The notes beneath the pieces were generated by a model. The model did no database searches, had not been told where the DNA came from, and saw only the letters and a program-made list of their open reading frames with translations. Shown piece after piece: positions 35,852-44,125 of a stretch of DNA of 64,000 nt (its first letter is position 1; every line of letters begins with the position of its first letter). The position numbers and the translations under genes were made by a program. This stretch comes from Devosia sp. Root413D1. GTDB taxonomy: Bacteria; Pseudomonadota; Alphaproteobacteria; Rhizobiales; Devosiaceae. The stretch spans positions 418,327-482,326 of the forward strand of contig NZ_LMEA01000009.1 of the NCBI RefSeq assembly GCF_001425235.1, given 5' to 3'.

Positions 35852-36287
35852 CGGCAGCTCCCTCTCTCCTTAGAGCCATTCCAGACTGAGGACGCTAACG
35901 CAGCTCCGAAATTTTATCAATTGGTCAAAAATAGGAATTTTGAGCTCACCCGGGAGCCTCGACGCCAGCGGAAATTCCCGCGCAGCGATTGGATCTGGTG
36001 GGCCGTTTGCCGGTCGTTGCGACCGAAATCGCGCCTTATTCTGTCGATCGGCGCCGGCTTTCGGGGATGCTTTTGCGCTTGGTCGAGAAAAACTTCAGAC
36101 CGCGGCATCCCTTCCGAGTCATTGGCTAAACCCGGGCAAGTTTCTGGAATCTCGTACAAAATCCTTACGACCCTCGGTAATGCTACTGATGCATTTCGGC
36201 AACGGTTGCACTTGGAAGGGCGGTGTTCATTTTCGGTTCATATTGTCGCCACACCGCCAAAGCCTTCTCCCGCCATCGTAAACAAGC
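35852..36287. other. Intergenic region preT-rlpA
   Basis: 436 bases without a gene I can support. The end near preT contains a RutR-type operator (35913-35928). The rest is visibly AT-richer than the surroundings and must hold the divergent promoters of preT and the RlpA-like gene. A short in-frame open stretch on the plus strand has no family features. Confidence 0.7.
35913..35928 (-). promoter_or_regulatory. RutR-type operator upstream of preT
   Basis: On the minus strand TTGACCAATTGATAAA, matching TTGACCA-N2-TGGTCAA at 12 of 14 fixed positions with one perfect half-site. The centre is about 70 bases upstream of the preT start. It matches the site beside rutR in quality and layout, so both catabolic operons should respond together to uracil or thymine. 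Confidence 0.82.
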
Positions 36288-36662
36288 GTGAGTAGTCCAA
36301 GGTTGAATAGGAAAATCGTTCTGGTCGCCGCAGCCCTCGTGACGGGCCTTATGACCTCAGTCACAGGCGCAATGGCAGATCAGTGCGGTGGGGCGTCCTG
36401 GTATGGACCAGGTTTCCACGGCAAGAAGACGGCCTCGGGCGAGCGGTTCAATGAGAATGCCATGACTGCCGCCCACAAGACGCTTCCCCTCGGCACGGTC
36501 GTGAAGGTCACGAACCAGCGGACGGGCAAGTCGATCAAGGTCACGATCAACGACCGCGGTCCTTTCGCCAAGGGCCGCATCATCGACCTCAGCAAGGCAG
36601 CCGCTGCCAGGCTCGGCACCAAGAATGCAGGTGTCGGCAAAGTGTGCGTCGCCAAGCTGTAA
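36288..36662 (+). CDS. rlpA: RlpA-like septal-ring/cell-wall protein, single double-psi barrel
   Basis: 124 residues. A signal peptide ([22 protein letters not shown]) precedes a RlpA double-psi beta barrel: [42 protein letters not shown] and [13 protein letters not shown]. The Asp in VTINDRGPF is the acid residue conserved in lytic transglycosylases of this fold. No SPOR domain is present, so it is a minimal form that likely cuts peptidoglycan glycan strands in the periplasm. The start is GTG at 36288; TTG at 36303 is an alternative closer to the signal peptide. Confidence 0.88.
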   Translation: MSSPRLNRKIVLVAAALVTGLMTSVTGAMADQCGGASWYGPGFHGKKTASGERFNENAMTAAHKTLPLGTVVKVTNQRTGKSIKVTINDRGPFAKGRIIDLSKAAAARLGTKNAGVGKVCVAKL

Positions 36663-36672
36663 AAACCGAATG

Positions 36673-36711
36673 GCGCTCAGGACAGGGTTGAGACCTGTCC
36701 GCTTTGAGCGC
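36673..36711. terminator. Two-layer hairpin after the RlpA-like gene
   Basis: Inner stem GGACAGG (36680-36686) with CCTGTCC (36694-36700), outer stem GCGCTCA (36673-36679) with TGAGCGC (36705-36711). No clear T-run follows, so it may be a Rho-dependent terminator or a 3' RNA-stabilising structure between convergent genes. Confidence 0.55.
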
Positions 36712-36739
36712 GTGGCCAGTGGCCGATCGGTTCACAAGA

Positions 36740-37426
36740 TCAGGGGTCGCCCAGGTGAGATGGGCGGCCCCTTTGCTTTGGCCTCAGGCTATCGCGCAGG
36801 GCTTGCCAACTGCGCCGGATTGCCCCGTCGGGCGAGAGCAGCAGCCAATCGGCGCGCGCCCAGACGAGGCAGCAGACGATCACGCTGGCCGAGAGCCAGT
36901 CGCCGGCAAAGCCGACCGCCGCCGAAAGGATCGCCGGCACCCGGCTGACCAGCACCAGATCCTTTGCGAGATCGCCGACGCTGGGCGACCAGCCGGCGAA
37001 GTTCAGCCGCACATTGCCGCCCCAGGCGCTTCCGAGTTTGCCCATGGCATGCAGCACCCCGGCGCTCAGCGCCAGCAGCGGGTTGCCCAGAACGAACAGC
37101 CCGAACGCCAGACAGATCGCGCCGGCAGTCGACCACAGGTCACCCTGCCGGTTCAGCGCCGCATTGGGTGGGGCGCCTCTGGCCCAGGCTCGGCTATAAA
37201 CGATGCCGCCCCAGAAAAAGATCATTGTCGCCAGGGTCAGCGCCAGCGCTGCCTGGCTCCCTGCCAGGTGACGGATTACCTTGTCGAAGGTGTCGCCGCC
37301 GACCTGTGCGTCATGCAACCACACCGCGGCGATGAGGCCGGCGACAAATCCCAGCACATTGCCGCAGTTGTAGAGAAAGCCAGGTTCGTTCGCTCGGTGC
37401 AACGAGCCGGCAAATCGCGCTGCCAT
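36740..37426 (-). CDS. Uncharacterised multi-pass membrane protein
   Basis: 228 residues with about five hydrophobic helices: NVLGFVAGLIAAVWL, ALALTLATMIFFWGGIVY, AGAICLAFGLFVLGNPLLALSAGVL, SAAVGFAGDWLSASVIVCCLVW and others. GNPLLALSAGVLHAMGKLGSAWGG is a conserved-looking central segment. I do not recognise the family and cannot suggest a function. It is convergent with the RlpA-like gene and stands alone on its strand. Confidence 0.65.
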   Translation of the reverse strand: MAARFAGSLHRANEPGFLYNCGNVLGFVAGLIAAVWLHDAQVGGDTFDKVIRHLAGSQAALALTLATMIFFWGGIVYSRAWARGAPPNAALNRQGDLWSTAGAICLAFGLFVLGNPLLALSAGVLHAMGKLGSAWGGNVRLNFAGWSPSVGDLAKDLVLVSRVPAILSAAVGFAGDWLSASVIVCCLVWARADWLLLSPDGAIRRSWQALRDSLRPKQRGRPSHLGDP

Positions 37427-37620
37427 TCTCCGTCCTCCCCGGAGCCATGGTCGCGCGGCAACGTAATAACGCGCGCTACCGTAACTCCCCGCAACCGAGG
37501 TCTTTGCCTCGTCGATGCAGGAAAGTTAGCAGGCAGCGCGCCGAAGATTATTTGGCAACTATTTGCAGACAGCAGTTCTGGTCTGCTGTTCGGCCGCTTC
37601 ATGCCAACGCTGAAACGACA

Positions 37621-37836
37621 CTAGAGATCGTTTGCTGCGTTGAGTTCGCCGGTCGTCAGCCCGTCCCCCTCGGGGTCGAGCGGATGCGGCTCCGCCCCGA
37701 TGATCGCCTCGATATCCACGGCCAGCTTGGTGAGATCGAGATCGGCAACCTTCTCCACCGGCTGCCGCTGCAGCGCGTGCTTGAGCGCCTCCTCGATCAG
37801 TTGGGTGCGCCGGGCTTCGTCAACCACCATTGCCAT
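37621..37836 (-). CDS. Small uncharacterised protein, 71 residues
   Basis: Acidic and soluble-looking, helical at the N-terminus (DEARRTQLIEEALKHAL) with a Pro/Gly-rich end (EPHPLDPEGDGLTTGEL). Its start overlaps the end of the 50-residue membrane peptide gene by 17 bases. Together with phnN, phnM and DUF1045 these form one minus-strand run. I do not recognise it. Confidence 0.55.
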   Translation of the reverse strand: MAMVVDEARRTQLIEEALKHALQRQPVEKVADLDLTKLAVDIEAIIGAEPHPLDPEGDGLTTGELNAANDL

Positions 37837-37972
37837 CGATCTTGATCCCTCCTTCGTCGACGCGGATCTCCAGCGCCGGCTTCTGCGATTCCTGATAGGC
37901 GATGTAGATGCCGAAGCCGACGGCGAGCGCCGCGAGCACGGCGATAACGGTGTAAAGCGAACTTCTGCTCAT
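37820..37972 (-). CDS. Small single-pass membrane peptide, 50 residues
   Basis: Starts MSRSSLYTVIAVLAALAVGF, one membrane helix (about 7-27), then a short basic and acidic tail rich in Gly and Asp. ATG at 37972 has AGGAAC upstream and lies 54 bases after phnN. It overlaps the 71-residue ORF by 17 bases, so the two are probably coexpressed. Function unknown. Confidence 0.6.
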   Translation of the reverse strand: MSRSSLYTVIAVLAALAVGFGIYIAYQESQKPALEIRVDEGGIKIDGNGG

Positions 37973-38026
37973 GCCGGTTCCTCTGACGCTGTTCAGAGGG
38001 GGCAACGCATCAACCCGGCCGCAGGT

Positions 38027-38581
38027 TCAATCGGCGATCGAGCGCAGCGCCCTGACGAATGAGGCGATCCCAGCGTCCAGCCCGGCCGAGTTGTCGATGA
38101 TCTGAGGCACGATCCCCTCCGGCACCGGCGCGCCTTCGCGCTGCAGCCGGGCCTCGATGTCCTCGGCGCTTTCGCGGCCGCGCCCGGCGAGGCGCTTGGC
38201 CCGCACCTCCGGCCGGGCCGTCACCAGCAGCACGTGGCAGCTGGGGTATTTTTCGATCGCCCGCTCGATCACCTTGCGCGAGGTGTTCACCACCACGATC
38301 CGTCCGGCCACCATTGCCGCGTCGATTGCCGCCGGTACGCCGTAGCAGAGCCCATGCGCTTCCCAATCCAGCGCATAGGCGCCGCGCAGCTTCTGTCGGC
38401 CGAACTCGTTGACGTCGACGCTGTCGTGATCCTCGAGCTCGACCATCGCGGTGCGGGTGACCACCCGGCGCGGGAAGCTGAAGCGCAGGTCGTCGGCGAG
38501 GGCCGCCTTGGCCGCGCCGATCAGCGTATCCTTGCCGGCGCCCGACGGTCCGACGACGAGGACGAGGGCGCCGTGGCTCAT
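38027..38581 (-). CDS. phnN: Ribose 1,5-bisphosphate phosphokinase PhnN
   Basis: 184 residues, a P-loop kinase related to guanylate kinase. Walker A is GPSGAGKDT (about 10-18), and RFSFPRRVVTR then HGLCYGVPAAIDAAMVAGRIVVVNTSR follow as in PhnN. PhnN phosphorylates ribose 1,5-bisphosphate to PRPP at the end of the C-P lyase route. ATG at 38581 shares one base with the phnM stop (TGATG), so it is translationally coupled. No C-P lyase core gene lies in the window. Confidence 0.9.
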   Translation of the reverse strand: MSHGALVLVVGPSGAGKDTLIGAAKAALADDLRFSFPRRVVTRTAMVELEDHDSVDVNEFGRQKLRGAYALDWEAHGLCYGVPAAIDAAMVAGRIVVVNTSRKVIERAIEKYPSCHVLLVTARPEVRAKRLAGRGRESAEDIEARLQREGAPVPEGIVPQIIDNSAGLDAGIASFVRALRSIAD

Positions 38582-39717
38582 CAGCTGACCCGCTTGCCCT
38601 GCCGCCACACCGCGCGCACCACCGGCACCGGATCGGTCCGCCGCACCCGCACCAGGTCGGCGCGCTTGCCGACGGCAATCTCGCCGCGATCGCTGAGGTG
38701 CGCCGCCGCTGCCGGCCGCGAGGTCACCATGCCCACCGATTCCGGCAGCGTGATGCTGTCGGCGACTTCCGGCAGCAGGAACGCCGCGTAGATCAGCGAG
38801 AACGGCACATAGTCCGAGCTCAGCACATCCAGCACGCCGGCCCGCGCCAGCTCGGCCGCCGAGATATTGCCGTTATGCGATTTGCCGCGCACCACGTTGG
38901 GGGCGCCCATCAGCACCGCCATGCCGGCCTCGTGGCAGGCGCGCGCCGCCTCCATGGTGGTGGGGAACTCGGCAATCGCCATGCCGTCACGCACTGCCTC
39001 GTCGACATGCTCGACCGTCGCGTCGTCGTGGCTGGCGAAGGCCAGTCCGATCTCGCGGCCGCGTTTCAGGATCGCGGCGCGGTTCTTGTCGGCATAGAGC
39101 TCGCGCTCGGCCTGCCGGTCGGCGATGTACTGCGCCATCTCGGCGTCCGAGAGGCGGAGCTTCTTCTGGTAGTAGGCGATGTAATGCTCGAGCGTGGTGT
39201 ACTGGCGCGCCCCCGGCGTGTGGTCCATCAGCGAAGCGAGCCCAACGATCGGGTTGCTGCAATTGTCCTCGAAGTGCTGCGCCACGTCGGGCGTCGCCAG
39301 TTCGCACCTCAAATGAATGTGGTGGTCGGCCCTGAGCCGGTCGCCTGCATCGGCCTCGGCCACCGCGTCGACCATGGCGCGCACATCGGCGGTGATGTCG
39401 CCCACTTCCGGGTCCGAACCGATCCGCACGGCGTCGAACACCGTGGTGATGCCGGCGCCGGCAACCTGCGCGTCATGGCTCTGCAGCGCCGCAATGGCGT
39501 TCCAGGTCACGCCCGGCCGTGGCCGGTAGTGGTTTTCGAAATGATCGGTGTGGAGTTCGACGAGGCCCGGGATGACATAGTCGCCCTCCATGTCCTCACC
39601 AGCCCGCACCGAGCCGGTGTCGATCGCCGCGATGACTCCGTCGCGCACCAGCACCGAGCCGGTCACCACCTCGTCATTGAGAACGATACGAGCGTTAGCG
39701 AGCGCGAATTCGCTCAT
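38581..39717 (-). CDS. phnM: Alpha-D-ribose 1-methylphosphonate 5-triphosphate diphosphatase PhnM
   Basis: 378 residues, amidohydrolase superfamily. Metal-ligand segment VELHTDHFENHYRPRPGV (about 50-67) is diagnostic of PhnM, followed by QSHDAQVAGAGITTVFDA, FASHDDATVEHVDEA and VLMGAPNVVRGKSHNGN. It removes pyrophosphate from the triphosphate intermediate of phosphonate breakdown. ATG at 39717 lies within the end of the DUF1045 gene (23-base overlap); longer frames run antisense-free into that gene and have no family similarity. Confidence 0.93.
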   Translation of the reverse strand: MSEFALANARIVLNDEVVTGSVLVRDGVIAAIDTGSVRAGEDMEGDYVIPGLVELHTDHFENHYRPRPGVTWNAIAALQSHDAQVAGAGITTVFDAVRIGSDPEVGDITADVRAMVDAVAEADAGDRLRADHHIHLRCELATPDVAQHFEDNCSNPIVGLASLMDHTPGARQYTTLEHYIAYYQKKLRLSDAEMAQYIADRQAERELYADKNRAAILKRGREIGLAFASHDDATVEHVDEAVRDGMAIAEFPTTMEAARACHEAGMAVLMGAPNVVRGKSHNGNISAAELARAGVLDVLSSDYVPFSLIYAAFLLPEVADSITLPESVGMVTSRPAAAAHLSDRGEIAVGKRADLVRVRRTDPVPVVRAVWRQGKRVS

Positions 39718-40417
39718 CGGCGGCCTCCCCAGTAAGAATGAAATCGCCGAGGCGCACGAACGGCGCCCCTGGCTCAGGCTCGTGGAACAGCACAAGCCTG
39801 TCCAGCATTGTTTCGGCTTCAGCGAGTGCTCCGAAATGCGCCGCGGCAGCGCGCGAATAGGCCTCGCGCTCATGCTCGGGCAGCCGGTCGGTCAGGGTCA
39901 TGTGGAAGCGGAACTGCTCGAACACGTACGGGTAGCCGAAGCGGTCCATCAGTTCGATCTGCCGCTCGCTCAGGTGTCCGCCCTTCAGCCGCCGCTCACG
40001 CTCGGCCGCCGATGGCAGCGCGCGGAACGGTTCGAACGCCTCGACCACCTTGGCCGCAAAGTCGGTGAGTTCGCGCGGCTGGTCTGCCGGGATCAGCGCC
40101 AGGAAACCGTCGATCAGGTGAAGTTTCAGCCGGCCGATCGCCACCGGCTCCGCCTCGGCGGCGAAATCGGCCAGCCCGTCCTCGAGTTCGGCGCGCGATT
40201 TGCCGGCGGCGAGCGTCATCGGCGCCTTGAGCGTGGCGTGGAAGCCGTAGCGCCGGGCCGACACGCTCCGGTCGAACAGCGCGTCCCGCGCCGTGCCGGC
40301 CAGCGGACCGTCGATCGTTGCCCCGCTCAGCGGATCACGTCCCAGCCACTCGGCGGATTTCGCCCAGAGCGGCTCGGCCGCACCGGGGGCGTAGTAGATG
40401 GCAAAACGTTCGGGCAT
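39695..40417 (-). CDS. DUF1045 phosphonate-operon protein, 2H phosphoesterase-like
   Basis: 240 residues. Start RFAIYYAPGAAEPLW and the segment SARRYGFHATLKAPMTLA are typical of DUF1045 proteins linked to phn operons. Two HxT motifs, FHATL (about 60) and FHMTL (about 172), are the signature of 2H phosphoesterases, so it may open the cyclic ribose phosphate that C-P lyase produces, a task done by PhnP elsewhere. That activity is inference. It is the first gene of the DUF1045-phnM-phnN run. A direct repeat resembling a Pho box lies 47 bases upstream. Confidence 0.85.
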   Translation of the reverse strand: MPERFAIYYAPGAAEPLWAKSAEWLGRDPLSGATIDGPLAGTARDALFDRSVSARRYGFHATLKAPMTLAAGKSRAELEDGLADFAAEAEPVAIGRLKLHLIDGFLALIPADQPRELTDFAAKVVEAFEPFRALPSAAERERRLKGGHLSERQIELMDRFGYPYVFEQFRFHMTLTDRLPEHEREAYSRAAAAHFGALAEAETMLDRLVLFHEPEPGAPFVRLGDFILTGEAADERIRAR

Positions 40418-40463
40418 CGGGACTTCAGGCTCGGCAAGGGACGGGGCTGACTAGCCCCGTTCG

Positions 40464-40481
40464 ATGTCAGTTTTTTGTCAG
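40464..40481. promoter_or_regulatory. Pho-box-like direct repeat upstream of the phn genes
   Basis: ATGTCAG-TTTT-TTGTCAG has two TGTCA cores exactly 11 bp apart, the PhoB spacing. On the strand of the phn genes it reads CTGACAA-AAAA-CTGACAT, so the better-matching orientation points away from them. It is 47 bases before the DUF1045 start. Control by phosphate starvation is plausible but orientation weakens it. Confidence 0.5.
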
Positions 40482-40517
40482 TCCGACAAGCTGTCCACTG
40501 CCGGGTTCAGACGAAGC

Positions 40518-41009
40518 TCAGATGACGCGCGCCACGCAGTCGGCGGCCTCGCTTGCCGCGCTGTCGAGGACATTGTCCGCCACCAGCGTCTCACCGCCGG
40601 CCAGCGGGTTCAGCAGCGCAAAGAAGCCGCGTTTGCCCTCGCTCTTCAGCTGCCACTTGATCCGGGTTCCCGGCGGCAGCTCTTCGGCGCTGTGATTGAC
40701 CACGACGATAGCGTTCGGCTTGCCCGAAACGGCGCAGCTCAGCTGGACTGTCAGCCCGAAATGCCGGGTCTGCAGCATCGGCTCAGGGACATAGTCGGAC
40801 GAGGAGTCGCCGTCCCCGCTATCGGCCGTAACCGGCGGGACAAGCTCGTCCGCCGGTCCGGTGCCGGCCGCCGGACCGGTTCCGTCGATTGGGCCGCCGG
40901 GCAGCAGCAGGTCAACCTCATCTGCCACCACTGGCAGAACAGCCGCCGTGAGGGGCGACAACATCAGTGCCGCGAGCAACGCGCCCGCGAGAGGACGAAT
41001 TCTGTTCAT
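40518..41009 (-). CDS. Uncharacterised exported protein
   Basis: 163 residues. A signal peptide (PLAGALLAALMLSPLTAAVLPVVA) precedes an acidic Gly/Pro/Asp linker (about 30-75) and a beta-rich C-terminal domain with LTVQLSCAVSGKPNAIVVVNHS, LPPGTRIKWQLK and two cysteines (near 92 and at CVARVI) that could form a disulfide in the periplasm. Not recognised as a named family. It stands alone, with its stop about 100 bases from the phn gene start. Confidence 0.7.
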   Translation of the reverse strand: MNRIRPLAGALLAALMLSPLTAAVLPVVADEVDLLLPGGPIDGTGPAAGTGPADELVPPVTADSGDGDSSSDYVPEPMLQTRHFGLTVQLSCAVSGKPNAIVVVNHSAEELPPGTRIKWQLKSEGKRGFFALLNPLAGGETLVADNVLDSAASEAADCVARVI

Positions 41010-41313
41010 TGTTGTTTCCTGCGCAGGCCCATCGATCGCGTCCACGATCGGTGCCTGACTATGTCGCTGGTTTCCTGCGGCGGCAACTAGGTCCCGACGC
41101 TTGAACTTCGCGTGAGGTGGCCATTTCGCCCTTGTTCAGCAAGACCAGCTGTTAACGTTGCGCATCGGACACAGACGAGGCCGATGCATTTTCTGCGCGC
41201 CTTCTGGCAGAAATGAGCTGTACCGGGCATGAACGCGTTGCCGCATCGCCCGGTGCTTGCCTCGACGGGGCGACGCCGCCAATATCGCGGCAAATCAGTA
41301 CCCCCGGGGCTTC
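41010..41313. other. Intergenic region, divergent promoters
   Basis: 304 bases between the exported-protein gene and the glycerate kinase gene. I see no gene, palindrome or known operator in it. An in-frame extension of the kinase from TTG at 41257 is possible but adds 19 residues without family similarity. Confidence 0.6.
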
Positions 41314-42570
41314 ATGGATCGCGACCTTCTCGAACGGCTCTATCATCGCGCCGTCGACGCCGCCCAGCCGCAGCACGCCATCGCCGCCAACCTGCCGGAG
41401 CCGCCAAGGGGACGGACCGTGGTGATCGGCGCCGGCAAGGCCTCCGCGCAGATGGCGCGGGCCTTCGAGCTGGCCTGGCCCGGGCCGATCCACAGTGGCC
41501 TCGTGGTCACCCGCTACGGCTACGCCACGCCCTGCGAGCGCATCGAAATCGTCGAGGCCGCCCATCCGGTGCCCGACATGGCCGGCTACCTCGCCGCCCG
41601 CCGGCTGATGGAAAAGGTCTCCGGCCTCGGCCATGACGACCTGGTGGTGGCGCTGATCTCGGGCGGCGGCTCGGCGCTGTTGCCGCAACCGGCGGCCGGG
41701 CTCAGCTTCGAGGACGAGCAGGCGGTCAACGAAATCCTGCTGGCCTCGGGCGCGCCGATCTCGGTGATGAATGTCATCCGCAACGAACTCAGCGCCATCA
41801 AGGGCGGCCGCCTCGCCGCTCTCGCCTCGCCCGCCCGCGTCGCTACGCTCATCGTCTCCGATATCCCCGGCGACGACCCGTCGCTGGTCGCCTCCGGCCC
41901 GACCGTGCCGCTGAGTTCCGGCCGCGCCGAAGCTCGCCACCTTGCCTCGCTCTACCGGCTGAAACTGCCGGCGGCCGCCGAAGAGCTGCTGGCCTCCGAT
42001 CTCAACCCCGCGCCACGCGCCGGCGATCCGCGCTTTCACCACAACACCGTCCGCATCATAGCGTCCGCCGCCTTGTCGCTGGAGGCCGCGGCCGCCGAGG
42101 CGCGGTCCGCGGGGCTCGAGGCCCATATCCTCTCCGATGCGATCGAAGGCGAAGCGCGCGACGTCGCGTCGGTTCACGCCGCGCTCGCGCGTGAGATCAA
42201 AACCCGCAACCGTCCGTTCGCCAAGCCCGCGCTGCTGCTGTCGGGCGGCGAGACCACCGTCACCATCCGCGGCGATGGCCGGGGCGGCCGCAACGCCGAG
42301 TTCCTGCTCGCCTTCGCCCTCGCCATCGATGGCATCGAGGGCATCACCGCGCTCGCCGCCGATACCGACGGTATCGACGGGGCAGGGGATAATGCCGGCG
42401 CCATCTGCGATGGCCACACCGCGGCGAGGCTGCGCGCCGCCGGCATCGACCCACGTCGGGCTCTCGCCAACAACGACGCCTACAACGCCTTCCGCGCCGT
42501 CGGCGGCCTGCTGCTCACCGGCCCCACCGGCACCAACGTCAACGATTTTCGCGCCATCCTCGTGCGCTGA
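41314..42570 (+). CDS. Glycerate 2-kinase (GckA/TtuD family, MOFRL)
   Basis: 418 residues. The DUF4147 N-terminal domain shows VVIGAGKASAQMARAFE, EAAHPVPDMAG, VALISGGGSALLPQP and NVIRNELSAIKGGRLA. The MOFRL C-terminal domain shows LSGGETTVTIRGDGRGGRNAEF and ALAADTDGIDGAGDNAGA. It phosphorylates D-glycerate to 2-phosphoglycerate in glyoxylate, serine or tartrate breakdown. ATG at 41314 fits the family start (MDRDLLERLYHRAV). It stands alone, convergent with a small ORF. A CoA-lyase that could yield glyoxylate is encoded at 1.3 kb but is not linked. Confidence 0.92.
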   Translation: MDRDLLERLYHRAVDAAQPQHAIAANLPEPPRGRTVVIGAGKASAQMARAFELAWPGPIHSGLVVTRYGYATPCERIEIVEAAHPVPDMAGYLAARRLMEKVSGLGHDDLVVALISGGGSALLPQPAAGLSFEDEQAVNEILLASGAPISVMNVIRNELSAIKGGRLAALASPARVATLIVSDIPGDDPSLVASGPTVPLSSGRAEARHLASLYRLKLPAAAEELLASDLNPAPRAGDPRFHHNTVRIIASAALSLEAAAAEARSAGLEAHILSDAIEGEARDVASVHAALAREIKTRNRPFAKPALLLSGGETTVTIRGDGRGGRNAEFLLAFALAIDGIEGITALAADTDGIDGAGDNAGAICDGHTAARLRAAGIDPRRALANNDAYNAFRAVGGLLLTGPTGTNVNDFRAILVR

Positions 42571-42586
42571 GATACTGCGCTGGACG

Positions 42587-42787
42587 TTATTCCTCGACCC
42601 ACGAGTCGAAGGTGCCATCCTTGCTCAGCCGCGCCACCATGTAGCCGCCGCGCTGCCGCGGCCGCACCTCGTAGTCATAGTCCTTGCCGTCCATCGCCCG
42701 CTGCAGGTTGGCAGCGCTCTCGGCGCTTTCCGCCGAGGCGAACACCTGCGGCACGCTGTTGCCTTCACTGACGAATGCCCGCGACAT
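42587..42787 (-). CDS. Small uncharacterised protein, 66 residues
   Basis: Soluble-looking, starting SRAFVSEGNSVPQVFASAES and ending in ARLSKDGTFDSWVEE. The centre (MDGKDYDYEVRPRQRGGYMV) suggests a small alpha-beta fold. ATG at 42787 has GGGAG 7 bases upstream, which favours a real gene. It sits alone between the convergent glycerate kinase and the divergent oxidoreductase. Function unknown. Confidence 0.6.
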   Translation of the reverse strand: MSRAFVSEGNSVPQVFASAESAESAANLQRAMDGKDYDYEVRPRQRGGYMVARLSKDGTFDSWVEE

Positions 42788-42916
42788 CACAACTCTCCCA
42801 CCTGACGCCTCAGCATAGCCCACCTTAGGCAGCCGGACGATTTTCCTTTGTGGGGAACTTCCCTTTCCTTCGCCCATGCCTTTAAGTGCCGCCCGCTTTC
42901 AGGGAGTGTTTCGGCA

Positions 42917-43855
42917 ATGGCCAAAAAGAAGATCGCCGTCATCGGTATCGGCAAGATCGCGCAGGATCAGCACCTGCCGGTGATCGACAAGAGCCCGGAT
43001 TTCGACCTCGCGGCCTGCGTCTCGACCCGCGGCCTCGGCCATCGCGACGTGCCGGTGTTCAAGACCCCGGCCGAACTCTACAAGGCCATGCCCGAGGTGA
43101 AGCTGGTCGCCATCTGCACCCCGCCCGGCGTCCGCCACGCCTATGTGCGGCAGGCGATCGATGCCGGCAAGGATGTGCTGCTGGAAAAGCCGCCGACCCC
43201 CACCATCACCGAGTTCGAGGACCTCGTCGCCTATGGCGAGAAGAAGGGCAAGGTGCTGTTCCAGACCTGGCACTCACGCTACAATGCCGCCGTCGACACC
43301 GCCAAACTGATCCTCAAGGACGAAGGCGTCGCCTCGCTTCGCATCGACTGGCGCGAGAGCGTCCGCAAGTGGCACCCGGGCCAGGAATGGGTGTGGGAGC
43401 CCGGCGGCTTCGGCGTCTGCGATCCGGGCATCAACGCCATGTCGATCTTCACCAAGATCATGCCGTTCCCGGTCTTCGTCGACAGCGCGCGGCTGAAATT
43501 CCCGGCCAACCGCCAGACCCCGGTCGATGTCGAGATCGTCTTCAAGTCCGGCGAAAAGCACCAGCCCAAGCTCAGCGCCGGCTTCAACTGGCTGGAGGAG
43601 TCGGGCGAGATCTGGACCATCGCCATCGAGACCCGGAAGGGCACGCAGCTGAAGCTCGAGCGGGGCGGCACCGTGCTCACGGTCAATGGCAAGGAAACCG
43701 TCGCCAACCCCTCCGAGGAGTATGAGGCGATCTACGAGCGTTTTGCCAAGCTATTGAAGAAGGGCAAGTCCGAAATGGACGGTTCTCCTTTGCGGCTGGT
43801 CGGCGATGCCTTCCTGCTCGGCGCCCGCGAGAACGTCGACGAGTTCCACTGGTAA
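42917..43855 (+). CDS. Gfo/Idh/MocA oxidoreductase, sugar (D-galactose/L-arabinose) 1-dehydrogenase-like
   Basis: 312 residues. Rossmann motif VIGIGKIAQDQHLPVI (about 8-23) and LLEKPPTPTITEFEDL (the EKP motif, about 96) identify the Gfo/Idh/MocA family. The GIGKIAxDQHLP form at the start is typical of alphaproteobacterial D-galactose or L-arabinose 1-dehydrogenases, which open the oxidative, non-phosphorylating sugar route. ATG at 42917 has AGGGAG 12 bases upstream. The GH4 galactosidase at 5.1 kb could supply galactose but is not linked. A palindrome follows the gene. Confidence 0.83.
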   Translation: MAKKKIAVIGIGKIAQDQHLPVIDKSPDFDLAACVSTRGLGHRDVPVFKTPAELYKAMPEVKLVAICTPPGVRHAYVRQAIDAGKDVLLEKPPTPTITEFEDLVAYGEKKGKVLFQTWHSRYNAAVDTAKLILKDEGVASLRIDWRESVRKWHPGQEWVWEPGGFGVCDPGINAMSIFTKIMPFPVFVDSARLKFPANRQTPVDVEIVFKSGEKHQPKLSAGFNWLEESGEIWTIAIETRKGTQLKLERGGTVLTVNGKETVANPSEEYEAIYERFAKLLKKGKSEMDGSPLRLVGDAFLLGARENVDEFHW

Positions 43856-43900
43856 GGACGAACAGGCATTGGGAATGCAACGGACAGGCTGGTGGCTGTG

Positions 43901-44004
43901 GACCCCCACGCCTGTCTCCTCCCCGCAAGGGGGAGGGTGCCCCTCCCACTGACATCGCAGTACGCGTCTCCCTCCCCTGGCGGGGAGGGACAGGGGTGGG
44001 GGTC
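43901..44004. repeat. GC-rich paired palindrome, copy 6
   Basis: Arms about 43901-43937 and 43966-44004 are inverted copies starting GACCCCCAC with the shared core CCTCCCCGCAAGGGGG in the left arm. It lies between the sugar dehydrogenase and the cupin gene. Confidence 0.83.
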
Positions 44005-44125
44005 AGCCCGCCCTGACCGATCGGTCTTCGTGAGGCTGCCGAACAAAGCCCCCTAGACGTAGGTCGACTGGCAGGGTTAGCTCGCACCGCATACAGCTAC
44101 CATACCAGTGACGAGGAGACCTGCC

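Noticed and set aside
35940-36281. 113-residue plus-strand ORF in the preT-rlpA gap
   Set aside because: No ribosome site, no family features and biased to Arg/Ser. The region is better explained as promoter DNA.
40464-40481. Firm call of a Pho box controlling phnM
   Set aside because: The spacing is right but the better match is on the strand pointing away from the genes, so I keep it only as a candidate.
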